This document shows, in pieces, positions 36,141 to 43,022 of a stretch of 64,000 bases of DNA (positions are counted from its first letter, which is position 1; the number at the start of each line of letters is the position of its first letter). The notes beneath the pieces were generated by a model, which worked only from the letters and a program-made list of their open reading frames with translations, had not been told where the DNA came from and made no database searches. A program made the translations under genes and the position numbers. The stretch comes from Solibacillus sp. FSL W7-1464 (GTDB taxonomy: Bacteria > Bacillota > Bacilli > Bacillales_A > Planococcaceae). The DNA lies in contig NZ_JBBORC010000001.1 in NCBI RefSeq assembly GCF_038004425.1, positions 2,643,001 to 2,707,000 on the forward strand. Direction: 5' to 3'.

Positions 36141-36641
36141 TTGAGTAAAAAGAAAGAAATCAAAAAATTAAAAGATCATGCATTTGCGGACCTTTGTTTA
36201 ATCGAAAAAGAATTTCAGCAGATTGTAAAAAATACTTCGAATCAATCAGGTGCTTTTAAATGGGTGGACTTATTGAGCGATTATGAATTGGAAGAGTTTT
36301 ATGGACGCCGCAGAGACCGAAAATATGCAACGCTTACAGTTGAGTTGTATTCATTAACCGAACAACTGCTAAAAGACATTTATAAAGTTTATTTTAAGCA
36401 TAAATATAAAAATAAATCTGATATGAATATCATTCTTGATTTAGAGAGGAAACTGGGGGACCACTTAACTTTTAAGAATAATACTAAATTATTGGCAAAC
36501 CTCAGAAGTTGTATTGTTCATGAAGAATTCTCTTTAAAGTCTGCAAGAAAAAAAATATATATAAAAAAGAAAAACAGAATTCTATTCAAACAATTGATGA
36601 AAGATGTTGATCTGTATATTGAAAATATCGCAATGAAATGA
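36141..36641 (+). CDS. HEPN-like protein, putative RNase
   Basis: 166 residues, mostly helical and very lysine-rich at both ends. It contains LRSCIVHEEFS, which fits the R-x4-H signature of HEPN ribonucleases, within a helical context (LYSLTEQLLKDIYKVYF, KLGDHLTFKN) also typical of HEPN. No partner MNT nucleotidyltransferase or other antitoxin gene is adjacent. TTG at 36141 follows GGAAGGA by about 10 bases; a GTG at 36132 is too close to that site. Assignment is by motif only. Confidence 0.5.
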   Translation: MSKKKEIKKLKDHAFADLCLIEKEFQQIVKNTSNQSGAFKWVDLLSDYELEEFYGRRRDRKYATLTVELYSLTEQLLKDIYKVYFKHKYKNKSDMNIILDLERKLGDHLTFKNNTKLLANLRSCIVHEEFSLKSARKKIYIKKKNRILFKQLMKDVDLYIENIAMK

Positions 36642-36706
36642 TTTTATGCGAAGCTGTATTCAGTCTCCGGTAAATCCAACTACTAATCACAATCCGTGCA
36701 AATGAA

Positions 36707-36737
36707 AAGGTCAGCCAGCAGTACTGGTCGACCTGTT
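36707..36737 (+). terminator. Terminator-like hairpin after the HEPN-like gene
   Basis: AGGTC-CCAG / CTGG-GACCT stem with a short loop, followed by GTTT. About 65 bases after the stop codon. Confidence 0.5.
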
Positions 36738-36816
36738 TCATGGGAGTATAAATTCGATAAAATAAAAAGCTACACCTAATATGATGTGACTCAATTAATA
36801 TACTACAGTTAAGAGT

Positions 36817-36960
36817 TCAGATTGTGAGTACATAATAAATAACATAAAGCCAACCGAACAGACCATGGATAATCGCCCACAATACAGATTTATTAACGCT
36901 CCATGAAATAATGATAGCAAGCACCATACCAAAACTTACACCACCAATTTCAATCTTCAA
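36817..36960 (-). CDS. Small membrane protein (47 aa)
   Basis: A 47-residue ORF with two hydrophobic helices joined by a short SVNKS-type turn: FGMVLAIIISW and WAIIHGLFGWLYVIYYVLTI. TTG at 36960 follows AGGGG by 9 bases; GTG 36966 is an alternative. The pattern (GGVSFGMVLA, IIHGLFGWLYVIYY) looks coding and evolutionarily constrained, but no family name is known to me. Confidence 0.6.
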   Translation of the reverse strand: MKIEIGGVSFGMVLAIIISWSVNKSVLWAIIHGLFGWLYVIYYVLTI

Positions 36961-37366
36961 AATCACCCATCCCCTCTGCTGTCATATCAATTTCACAACA
37001 TGTATAATGCAGCATCTTCCCATTCATAGCATCCTTCCAATATTACTCTCTACTTCATGGTAAGAAATCATCAATTCCAAATCACGAAAATGCAGATGGC
37101 ACTTGTCTTCATTTGGATATATCCACAATTCTTCGTAGGTTTTTTCCCTGGTGATAGTTTATTCGTTTCGCTCTCCACAAATGATAATTATAGTTGTGCA
37201 ATCTCCTCTTTAATTTGTAATTAGAATCATGAACAAATTTCAAATAAGATTCCAAGCTTTGATAGTTTCTTTTAACCGGACTTTGTTCACCATGCACACA
37301 TTTTATACACTTAACAATTCAATTTTATATGCTTTATAATACGAAACTCGGAATTCACCTAAAAAA
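36961..37366. other. Intergenic region with no supported gene
   Basis: 406 bases between the small membrane protein and the tRNA terminator. A 62-codon frame on the minus strand (37109-37297) has no ribosome site and is not supported. It may hold remnants of an old gene. Confidence 0.4.
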
Positions 37367-37404
37367 AACTGCCCGAAACCTAATTTACAAGGTTTCGAGC
37401 AGTT
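37367..37404 (-). terminator. Terminator of the tRNA-Arg transcript
   Basis: 15-bp stem AACTGC-CGAAACCT / AGGTTTCG-GCAGTT with one mismatch. A-run on the plus strand at its left gives a T-run on the minus strand. 35 bases after the tRNA 3' end. Confidence 0.88.
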
Positions 37405-37438
37405 CTTTTTGTATTATGTTGGCCATAATCACTTGTTA

Positions 37439-37771
37439 CGTCCCAGGAGGGATTCGAACCCCCGACCGACGGCTTAGCTTACCACTATAGTTTTCACTAC
37501 TTATACATCTGTATAATTTGTTGGTCTGGACTATAACTTCACCATTTCAGGTGCGACACGTTTAGTCTCTACGGAACCTCCCACAATTACTTGCAGCAAA
37601 CATTTTACCTGCATAAAGCCATTCAAATGTTCTCGTTTCCTCGGTATTGCCATCAGCATAATCTGTTAAGGGTTTACCGATACGGTGTCGTCCACTTTAT
37701 ACGTTACTTTTCCGTATAAAGGCTCCTATTTACTTAAAGGCCGTTGCTCTATCCTGCTGAGCTACTGAGAC
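37439..37771 (-). tRNA. tRNA-Arg(UCU), interrupted by a group I intron
   Basis: Exon 1 is 37771-37737 (35 nt) and exon 2 is 37477-37439 (39 nt). Joined, they form a 74-nt cloverleaf: acceptor GTCTCAG/CTGGGAC, D stem GCTC/GAGC, anticodon stem ACGGC/GCCGT, loop CTTCTAA (anticodon UCU), 5-nt variable loop, T stem GGGGG/CCCTC with TTCGAAT. Discriminator is G and no CCA is encoded. The intron lies between anticodon positions 34 and 35. It is a single-gene transcript with its own promoter and terminator. Confidence 0.93.
37478..37736 (-). mobile_element. Group I intron (259 nt, no ORF)
   Basis: The exon ends in U and the intron ends in G, as for group I. P1 can be drawn between exon GGCCUU and GGAGCC, with U-G at the splice site and one C-A mismatch. 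P2 is CUUUAUACG/CGUAUAAAG, P3 CGACAC/GUGUCG, P7 GACUA/UAGUC and P8 CACC/GGUG, with P9 hairpins UUAUAC/GUAUAA and UAGU/ACUA. The conserved R motif (GUAGAGACUAAACG) and S motif (AAGUUAUAGUCC) are present. No homing endonuclease is encoded, so it is a minimal ribozyme. Subgroup not determined. Confidence 0.92.
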
Positions 37772-37808
37772 AATTTCTTTAAACCAATTGGTAATAAAGA
37801 CATTTTTT

Positions 37809-37837
37809 ATTATATGGTATATTATATTTAAAGTCAA
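37809..37837 (-). promoter_or_regulatory. Sigma-A promoter of the tRNA-Arg gene
   Basis: TTGACT (-35, 37832-37837), a 17-bp spacer and TATAAT (-10, 37809-37814), near consensus. Start is expected about 30 bases before the tRNA. Confidence 0.88.
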
Positions 37838-37903
37838 CAAACAAATTAAACAAAATTATTATTTAACTAAAATAATTTTCCATTCGCTAAATTCTGTATT
37901 AAA

Positions 37904-37938
37904 AAAGTGAAGCCCTCATTACTTCAAGGCTTCACTTT
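37904..37938 (-). terminator. Terminator of the rph-rdgB-ysnB unit
   Basis: AAAGTGAAGCC / GGCTTCACTTT (11 bp) with 13-nt loop and T-run on the minus strand, 5 bases after the ysnB stop. Confidence 0.88.
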
Positions 37939-37943
37939 GATAA

Positions 37944-38444
37944 TTAACGCTCATAAAATAATTCATCGATCAAATTATTATTATCGTCATAACATTGTAA
38001 TGTGAAATGTGTGGAAGTTATTGTCAGAGTAACAAATGACTTTTCTTCAATCCGGCGTGGCTTCAGTAAGCTGCCCGGATTGATAAATAAAATGTCATCA
38101 ATATATTCCGCGCCCAGGATATGTGAATGACCAAAACATACAATTTGTGCGCCGACTTCCTTTGCGCGGTAAATCAGTTTCATCGGAGAGTTTTTCACAT
38201 CGTATAAATGCCCGTGTGTCACATACACACGATCTCCATTTACCTGAAACAGCATCTCTTCCAAATAGTTCTGGTCATGATCACAATTCCCCTTCACACG
38301 CTCTACTCCTTGCAGAACAGGATGTGCATACGGCAGTTCGCTATCACCGCAATGGATCACTTTATCCGCATCCGGATGGTAGCCCTTTACACGTTCAATG
38401 ATTTCCTCGTCACTATGGGTATCACTCATAATCAATAGCTTCAT
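37944..38444 (-). CDS. ysnB: YfcE/MJ0936-type phosphodiesterase
   Basis: 166 residues of the calcineurin-like metallophosphoesterase superfamily. Metal-binding motifs MSDTHSDEE, HCGDSE, VKGNCDHD, THGHLYDV and FGHSH are all present. Homologous and syntenic to B. subtilis ysnB. Natural substrate not settled. Start at ATG 38444, with AAAGGA 12 bases upstream; an upstream ATG at 38456 lies on top of that site. Confidence 0.9.
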   Translation of the reverse strand: MKLLIMSDTHSDEEIIERVKGYHPDADKVIHCGDSELPYAHPVLQGVERVKGNCDHDQNYLEEMLFQVNGDRVYVTHGHLYDVKNSPMKLIYRAKEVGAQIVCFGHSHILGAEYIDDILFINPGSLLKPRRIEEKSFVTLTITSTHFTLQCYDDNNNLIDELFYER

Positions 38445-38550
38445 TCGTATCCACATCCTTTACATTTCTATTCCTAGTGTGACAGCATTGAAAAGAAAAT
38501 TCAATCACCAATATACAAATTATTACAATTCACAACAGATACTGGAACTG

Positions 38551-39144
38551 TTATTTCAGAAACTCCGCTAACTGTAATGCCAGTTTGCGAATGGCATTGC
38601 CTCGGTGTGAGATGGCACCTTTTTCTTCTGCAGACAGCTCCGCCATATGTTTTTCCAATGCAGGTACATAGAATATTGGATCATAACCGAATCCGTTAGT
38701 ACCTTTCTTTTCGTGTGCAATCACACCTTCACAAGTACCGAATACTGTTTTTGTTTCCATATTTGGACCTGCGATCGCCAATGCACAGCAGAAACGGGCT
38801 GTACGCTGTTCTTCCGGTACGTCCTTCATGTTTTCCAGCACTTTTACCATATTCGCCTCATCGTCATGATCGCCGGCATAACGTGCTGAATACACACCAG
38901 GTTCACCGTTTAATGCATCGATCGCTAAACCGCTGTCATCCGCAATTACGATTTGACCAAGCATGTTCGCTAATGTTTCCGCTTTTAAAATTGCGTTCTC
39001 TTCAAAAGTTGTACCTGTTTCTTCAATTTCCACATCCGGAGCAACCTCAAACATCGTGACAACCTCATAGCCGAACGGTCCGAATAATGCTTCAAAGTCT
39101 TTTGCTTTTCCTTTGTTCTTTGTTGCGATGACTACTTGTTTCAT
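38551..39144 (-). CDS. rdgB: XTP/dITP diphosphatase (RdgB/HAM1 family)
   Basis: 197 residues, N-terminal ATKNKGKAKDFEALFGPFG and DDSGLAIDALNGEPGVYSARYAG, both signatures of inosine triphosphate pyrophosphatases. Removes non-canonical purine triphosphates from the nucleotide pool. Starts on the TAATG overlap with the rph stop, so coupled. Same place as B. subtilis ysnA. Confidence 0.95.
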   Translation of the reverse strand: MKQVVIATKNKGKAKDFEALFGPFGYEVVTMFEVAPDVEIEETGTTFEENAILKAETLANMLGQIVIADDSGLAIDALNGEPGVYSARYAGDHDDEANMVKVLENMKDVPEEQRTARFCCALAIAGPNMETKTVFGTCEGVIAHEKKGTNGFGYDPIFYVPALEKHMAELSAEEKGAISHRGNAIRKLALQLAEFLK

Positions 39145-39896
39145 TATGCTTCCACCTTTCCGATCAGTTTTGCGATGTCACCTAGTGCTGTTTTTTGCAT
39201 GTCGATTAGCTGTGCAATACCGGCTTCTCCTAAATCGAGTAATTCATTCAGTTCTGAACGGCTGAATGTCGCTTCTTCGCCTGTTCCTTGTAATTCCACA
39301 AATTCGCCGGCACCTGTCATAATAACGTTCATATCGACTTGTGCAGATGAATCTTCAACATAGTTTAAATCCAAAACTGCGCCAATATTTTCTAGTTTTC
39401 CGACACTAGTGGCAGCTAAATAATCTGTTACGGGGAATTTTACGAACGGCTTGTCAACACCTAGTTTTGCAATTGCCTGTGTCATCGCTACAAAAGCTCC
39501 TGTAATCGATGCAGTACGCGTTCCGCCGTCTGCCTGAATCACGTCACAGTCAATCCATACCGTTTTTTCACCTAGCGCTTCTAAATCAACGACAGCACGT
39601 AATGCTCGGCCGATTAAGCGTTGAATTTCCATCGTGCGGCCACTTACCTTCCCTGCAGAGCTTTCACGGCGTGTGCGTTGCTCTGTAGCGCGTGGCAGCA
39701 TGGAATATTCAGCCGTAATCCAGCCTTTACCTTGTCCACGTAAAAAACCAGGTACTTTTTCTTCAATCGTTGCAGTACAAATCACCTTTGTATTACCAAC
39801 TGTTATCAATACCGAGCCTTCCGGATGCATTAAATAATTATTATCAATTTGAACTGGACGTAATTCATTCACAGCTCGTAAGTCATGTCTAGTCAT
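39144..39896 (-). CDS. rph: Ribonuclease PH
   Basis: 250 residues. RNase PH motifs: [20 protein letters not shown] and [19 protein letters not shown] at the N-terminus and [19 protein letters not shown] in the core. A phosphorolytic 3'-5' exonuclease that trims tRNA precursors. Start at ATG 39896, 6 bases after GAGGAGGT; the frame extends upstream without support. B. subtilis has gerM between murI and rph; no gerM is present here. Confidence 0.95.
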   Translation of the reverse strand: MTRHDLRAVNELRPVQIDNNYLMHPEGSVLITVGNTKVICTATIEEKVPGFLRGQGKGWITAEYSMLPRATEQRTRRESSAGKVSGRTMEIQRLIGRALRAVVDLEALGEKTVWIDCDVIQADGGTRTASITGAFVAMTQAIAKLGVDKPFVKFPVTDYLAATSVGKLENIGAVLDLNYVEDSSAQVDMNVIMTGAGEFVELQGTGEEATFSRSELNELLDLGEAGIAQLIDMQKTALGDIAKLIGKVEA

Positions 39897-39982
39897 TCGT
39901 GACCTCCTCAATTTGTTCGCGCACTTATCTTATCACAATTTAAGAAGGGTCTAAAGCAGAAAAGCAAGACATAGAAGGAAAA

Positions 39983-40015
39983 AGCTCAAATTAGACAAAA
40001 AGCCTAATTTGAGCT
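39983..40015 (-). terminator. Terminator of the murI unit
   Basis: 12-bp stem AGCTCAAATTAG / CTAATTTGAGCT with a 9-nt loop and A-run on the left, just after the murI stop. Confidence 0.88.
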
Positions 40016-40020
40016 ATCAA

Positions 40021-40821
40021 CTATTTTCCGAATGTAATTTTACGGATATCCAATTCACCTTTTTCCAGCCAACGATCTGCTATAGAACGGAAAATCGGCA
40101 CGGAACCAGATGCATGCAGAATATGCTTCGGCGGTTCTTCATCTGTTCGTAATTGTCCTGTATAGCTTAAAATCGCTTCGACATCTTTTGCCGTTTCTTC
40201 GGCAGATGACAGGACATGTACTTGTGAGCCTACTGCTGCCTCAATTTGCTTTTGTAAAATAGGATAATGTGTACAGCCTAAAATGACTGTATCAAATCGC
40301 TCATCTTCAAGCGGCTTTAATCCTTTCGCAACAAGGTCATACGAAAATTGGCCTTCGTATTCGCCACTTTCAACAAGTGGCACAAATGTCGGACAGGCAA
40401 GTGGAATTATCTTCGCTTTTGTCGATAATGATTTCACCGCTTCTTCATATGCGCCACTTTTGATTGTGCCTTCTGTCGCAAGTACGACAACTTCATTGCG
40501 CTTTGTCTTTTTTATGGCTGCTCGTGCCCCTGCATTAATAACTCCTAAAACCGGAAATGGCATATGTTTTTGCAGACTTTCCAATGCAACGGCAGTCGCA
40601 GTATTACATGCAATGACAAGCATCTTCACATTCATCTTTTCGAGTGCTTTTGCCATCTCCCATGTAAAAGTCCGGACTTCTTGCTTTGTGCGTGGCCCAT
40701 AAGGACATCGCGCCGTATCGCCTATATAATATATTGTTTCGTTCGGCAAAAGCTCCATAATCGCTTTTGCCACTGTTAATCCGCCAACTCCGGAATCGAT
40801 AACACCAATTGGGGCATTCAC
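40021..40821 (-). CDS. murI: Glutamate racemase
   Basis: 266 residues. Two catalytic cysteines: VIACNTATAVALESL and VILGCTHYPILQ. N-terminal GVIDSGVGGLTVAKAI and YIGDTARCPYGP are family motifs. It provides D-glutamate for peptidoglycan. Starts 16 bases after the MarR-family gene ysmB; synteny equals B. subtilis racE. Confidence 0.96.
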   Translation of the reverse strand: MNAPIGVIDSGVGGLTVAKAIMELLPNETIYYIGDTARCPYGPRTKQEVRTFTWEMAKALEKMNVKMLVIACNTATAVALESLQKHMPFPVLGVINAGARAAIKKTKRNEVVVLATEGTIKSGAYEEAVKSLSTKAKIIPLACPTFVPLVESGEYEGQFSYDLVAKGLKPLEDERFDTVILGCTHYPILQKQIEAAVGSQVHVLSSAEETAKDVEAILSYTGQLRTDEEPPKHILHASGSVPIFRSIADRWLEKGELDIRKITFGK

Positions 40822-40837
40822 TTGTACCGCCTCTATC

Positions 40838-41281
40838 CTATTTCATTAATAAATGTAGTTTTTGTAATGTTCTTGATAATTGTTCAAACTCTTCTGCGTT
40901 AAATTCCTGTGTAATTTCCCGCAAATAATTTTGTCTTTTAAAAATTACTTCCTGGATAATTCTTTCGCCTTCAGGTAAAAGATGAATCCGTACAACACGT
41001 CGATCATTTTCGTCACGTACACGCTGTACCAATTCATTTTTCTCCATCCGGTCCACTAAATCTGTCGTTGTCGAAAATGCTAAATACATTTTCGTCGACA
41101 AGTCACCGATCGTCATATCACCCGATTCATGCAACCATTGCAATGCAATAAATTGCGGAGGTGTAATCGTATAATTGCTTAGAATTTCTCGACCTTTTTG
41201 TTTGATTAAGTGTGAAATATATCTTAGTTCTTTTTCTAGGATTGCTATAGATTCAGAGCTATGTGTGCTGTGATCTTTCAT
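40838..41281 (-). CDS. ysmB: MarR-family transcriptional regulator
   Basis: 147 residues, winged helix-turn-helix (SGDMTIGDLSTKMYLAFSTTT, wing DENDRRVVRIHLLPEGER). Position between murI and gerE matches B. subtilis ysmB. Target unknown. Confidence 0.9.
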   Translation of the reverse strand: MKDHSTHSSESIAILEKELRYISHLIKQKGREILSNYTITPPQFIALQWLHESGDMTIGDLSTKMYLAFSTTTDLVDRMEKNELVQRVRDENDRRVVRIHLLPEGERIIQEVIFKRQNYLREITQEFNAEEFEQLSRTLQKLHLLMK

Positions 41282-41354
41282 CTACTCCATTCACTCCTCG
41301 ATGCGATTCATAGTTCTATTTTGAAGTTTTTTTCATAAAATAGCAAGCATCGAA

Positions 41355-41576
41355 TCAGTATATTGACAATTCCTGAAGTCTCAAGAGCTCAAGAATTGCT
41401 TGCGTACGACTTGATACACCCAGCTTTTGAATCGTATTGGAAATATGATTACGAACGGTTTTTTCACTAATGCCTAGCTTAGTTGATATTTCCCGTGTTG
41501 AATAGTCCTTTATTAATAGCTCAAAAATCTCGCGTTCTCTTTTTGTTAACAGCGAACGATGCTGCGGACGATTCAT
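41355..41576 (-). CDS. gerE: Spore germination/coat transcription factor GerE
   Basis: 73 residues, consisting only of a LuxR-type HTH domain: TKREREIFELLIKDYSTREI and KLGISEKTVRNHISNTIQKLG. B. subtilis GerE is 74 residues and controls late mother-cell coat genes with sigma-K. Synteny with ysmA, ysmB and murI is identical. Confidence 0.97.
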   Translation of the reverse strand: MNRPQHRSLLTKREREIFELLIKDYSTREISTKLGISEKTVRNHISNTIQKLGVSSRTQAILELLRLQELSIY

Positions 41577-41645
41577 TTTGCAACACCCTCCTATCCTCTT
41601 CTTTGTACATTATGTCGAAAATACAAAGCGGGTGAGGGCATTTAA

Positions 41646-42089
41646 CTATTTCCCAAGCAATAATTTTTTTTGATCTTCGAGTAACGGGACCCCTTTACCC
41701 GTGTCACTGCTCAATTGTACTAGCGTTCCACGCCCTGTATAGCAAACTTCATTTTTTTCATTTTTCACCAAATAATGCAAATCCATGGAAGATGTGCCGA
41801 TTGATGCAGTTTTTACAAATATTGTCAACTCTTCATCAAAAAACACTTCTTTCAGATAATCACACTGAATATCTGCCACAACGAGCATATTTCCCGTTTC
41901 CGAACCAGCAGCAAAATTGAACCCTAATGCCTTAAAATATTCGATACGTGCATACTCGAAATAGGCAAATACTTTTGTATTATTTACATGCCCGTACATA
42001 TCTGTTTCTGAAAATCGTACCTTGACCTTTGCAGAAAACGAAAACCCTGCCATCCATTCTGTCGCATCCTGAATATATGTAGCCCGCAT
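41646..42089 (-). CDS. ysmA: Hotdog-fold acyl-CoA thioesterase
   Basis: 147 residues of the 4HBT hotdog family: VRFSETDMYGHVNNTKVFAYFEYARIEYF is seen at about residues 26-54, with the catalytic Asp in ETDMYGHVNN. Starts at ATG 42089 after GGGGGA. Synteny as B. subtilis ysmA. A FadR-type operator overlaps its promoter (42129-42146), which would tie it to fatty-acid metabolism. Confidence 0.88.
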   Translation of the reverse strand: MRATYIQDATEWMAGFSFSAKVKVRFSETDMYGHVNNTKVFAYFEYARIEYFKALGFNFAAGSETGNMLVVADIQCDYLKEVFFDEELTIFVKTASIGTSSMDLHYLVKNEKNEVCYTGRGTLVQLSSDTGKGVPLLEDQKKLLLGK

Positions 42090-42128
42090 AAAAAATCCCC
42101 CTTTGTTTGTTTAACTCATCATCCCCTG

Positions 42129-42146
42129 ATAATGAATACTCATTCA
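42129..42146 (-). promoter_or_regulatory. FadR-type operator overlapping the ysmA promoter
   Basis: The plus strand reads ATAATGA-ATAC-TCATTCA, which differs from the B. subtilis FadR consensus TGAATGAMTANTCATTCA only in the first two bases. A TATAAT -10 on the minus strand is at 42146-42151, so binding would block the promoter. Confidence 0.6.
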
Positions 42147-42192
42147 TTATATCATAATTTGTCAGAAAGCAAAAAGCGATCAAAACAAAAAG

Positions 42193-42214
42193 ACCCTCAC
42201 CAAGGTGAGGGTCA
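42193..42214 (-). terminator. Terminator of the sdhCAB operon
   Basis: GACCCTCAC / GTGAGGGTC with a CAAG tetraloop and an A-run at its left (T-run on the minus strand), 15 bases after the sdhB stop. Confidence 0.92.
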
Positions 42215-42229
42215 ATTATATTCATTCGA

Positions 42230-43006
42230 TTAGTCAACCATGTGGTCAGAACCGAAGAAGTTTTTGAACATTTGAACTGTTGTTTCACGGTTAAGTGCAG
42301 CGATAGATGTTGTTAAAGGAATACCTTTTGGACAAGCAGCTACACAGTTTTGTGAGTTACCGCAGTTTGCAAGACCACCGTCGCCCATGATTGCATTTAA
42401 ACGTTCGTCTTTATTCATTGCACCTGTTGGGTGTGTGTTGAATAAACGTACTTGTGATAATGCAAATGGACCGATGAATGATGCTGATTCAGAAACGTTT
42501 GGACATGCTTCCATACATACACCACAAGTCATACATTTTGATAATTCATAAGCCCATTGACGTTTGCGCTCTGGCATACGAGGACCTTCACCTAAATCAT
42601 AAGTACCATCGATTGGTACCCATGCTTTAACTTTCTTAAGTGCATTAAACATGCGCTCACGGTCTACTTGTAAGTCACGGATAACCGGGAAAGTTTTCAT
42701 TGGCTCTAAACGAATTGGTTGAGTTAACTTGTCTACTAATGCTGAACAAGATTGTTGCGGACGTCCATTGATTACCATTGAACATGCACCACAAACTTCT
42801 TCCAGACAGTTCATATCCCATGATACTGGAGTCGTTTTTTGACCATCAGCAGTAACAGGATATTTTTGAATATGCATTAGAGCAGAGATAACGTTCATAC
42901 CAGGACGGTAAGGAACTTCAAACTTTTCAACGCGTGTAGCACCATTCTCATTGTCTTGACGAACGATTTCTAACTTCACTGTTCTATCAGTATTTACTGT
43001 TTCCAC
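42230..43006 (-). CDS. sdhB: Succinate dehydrogenase iron-sulfur subunit
   Basis: 258 residues. [2Fe-2S] ligands in CLEEVCGACSMVING, then [4Fe-4S]/[3Fe-4S] ligands CMTCGVCMEACP and CGNSQNC...CPKGIP. It carries electrons from SdhA to the membrane anchor and menaquinone. Third gene of sdhCAB, 16 bases after sdhA. Confidence 0.97.
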   Translation of the reverse strand: METVNTDRTVKLEIVRQDNENGATRVEKFEVPYRPGMNVISALMHIQKYPVTADGQKTTPVSWDMNCLEEVCGACSMVINGRPQQSCSALVDKLTQPIRLEPMKTFPVIRDLQVDRERMFNALKKVKAWVPIDGTYDLGEGPRMPERKRQWAYELSKCMTCGVCMEACPNVSESASFIGPFALSQVRLFNTHPTGAMNKDERLNAIMGDGGLANCGNSQNCVAACPKGIPLTTSIAALNRETTVQMFKNFFGSDHMVD

Positions 43007-43022
43007 TGTTCAGTTCCCCCTT

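Noticed and set aside
37109-37297. 62-codon minus-strand frame (MHGEQSPVKRNY...)
   Set aside because: GTG start with no ribosome site, highly basic random-like composition, no recognised family. Possibly an old gene remnant.
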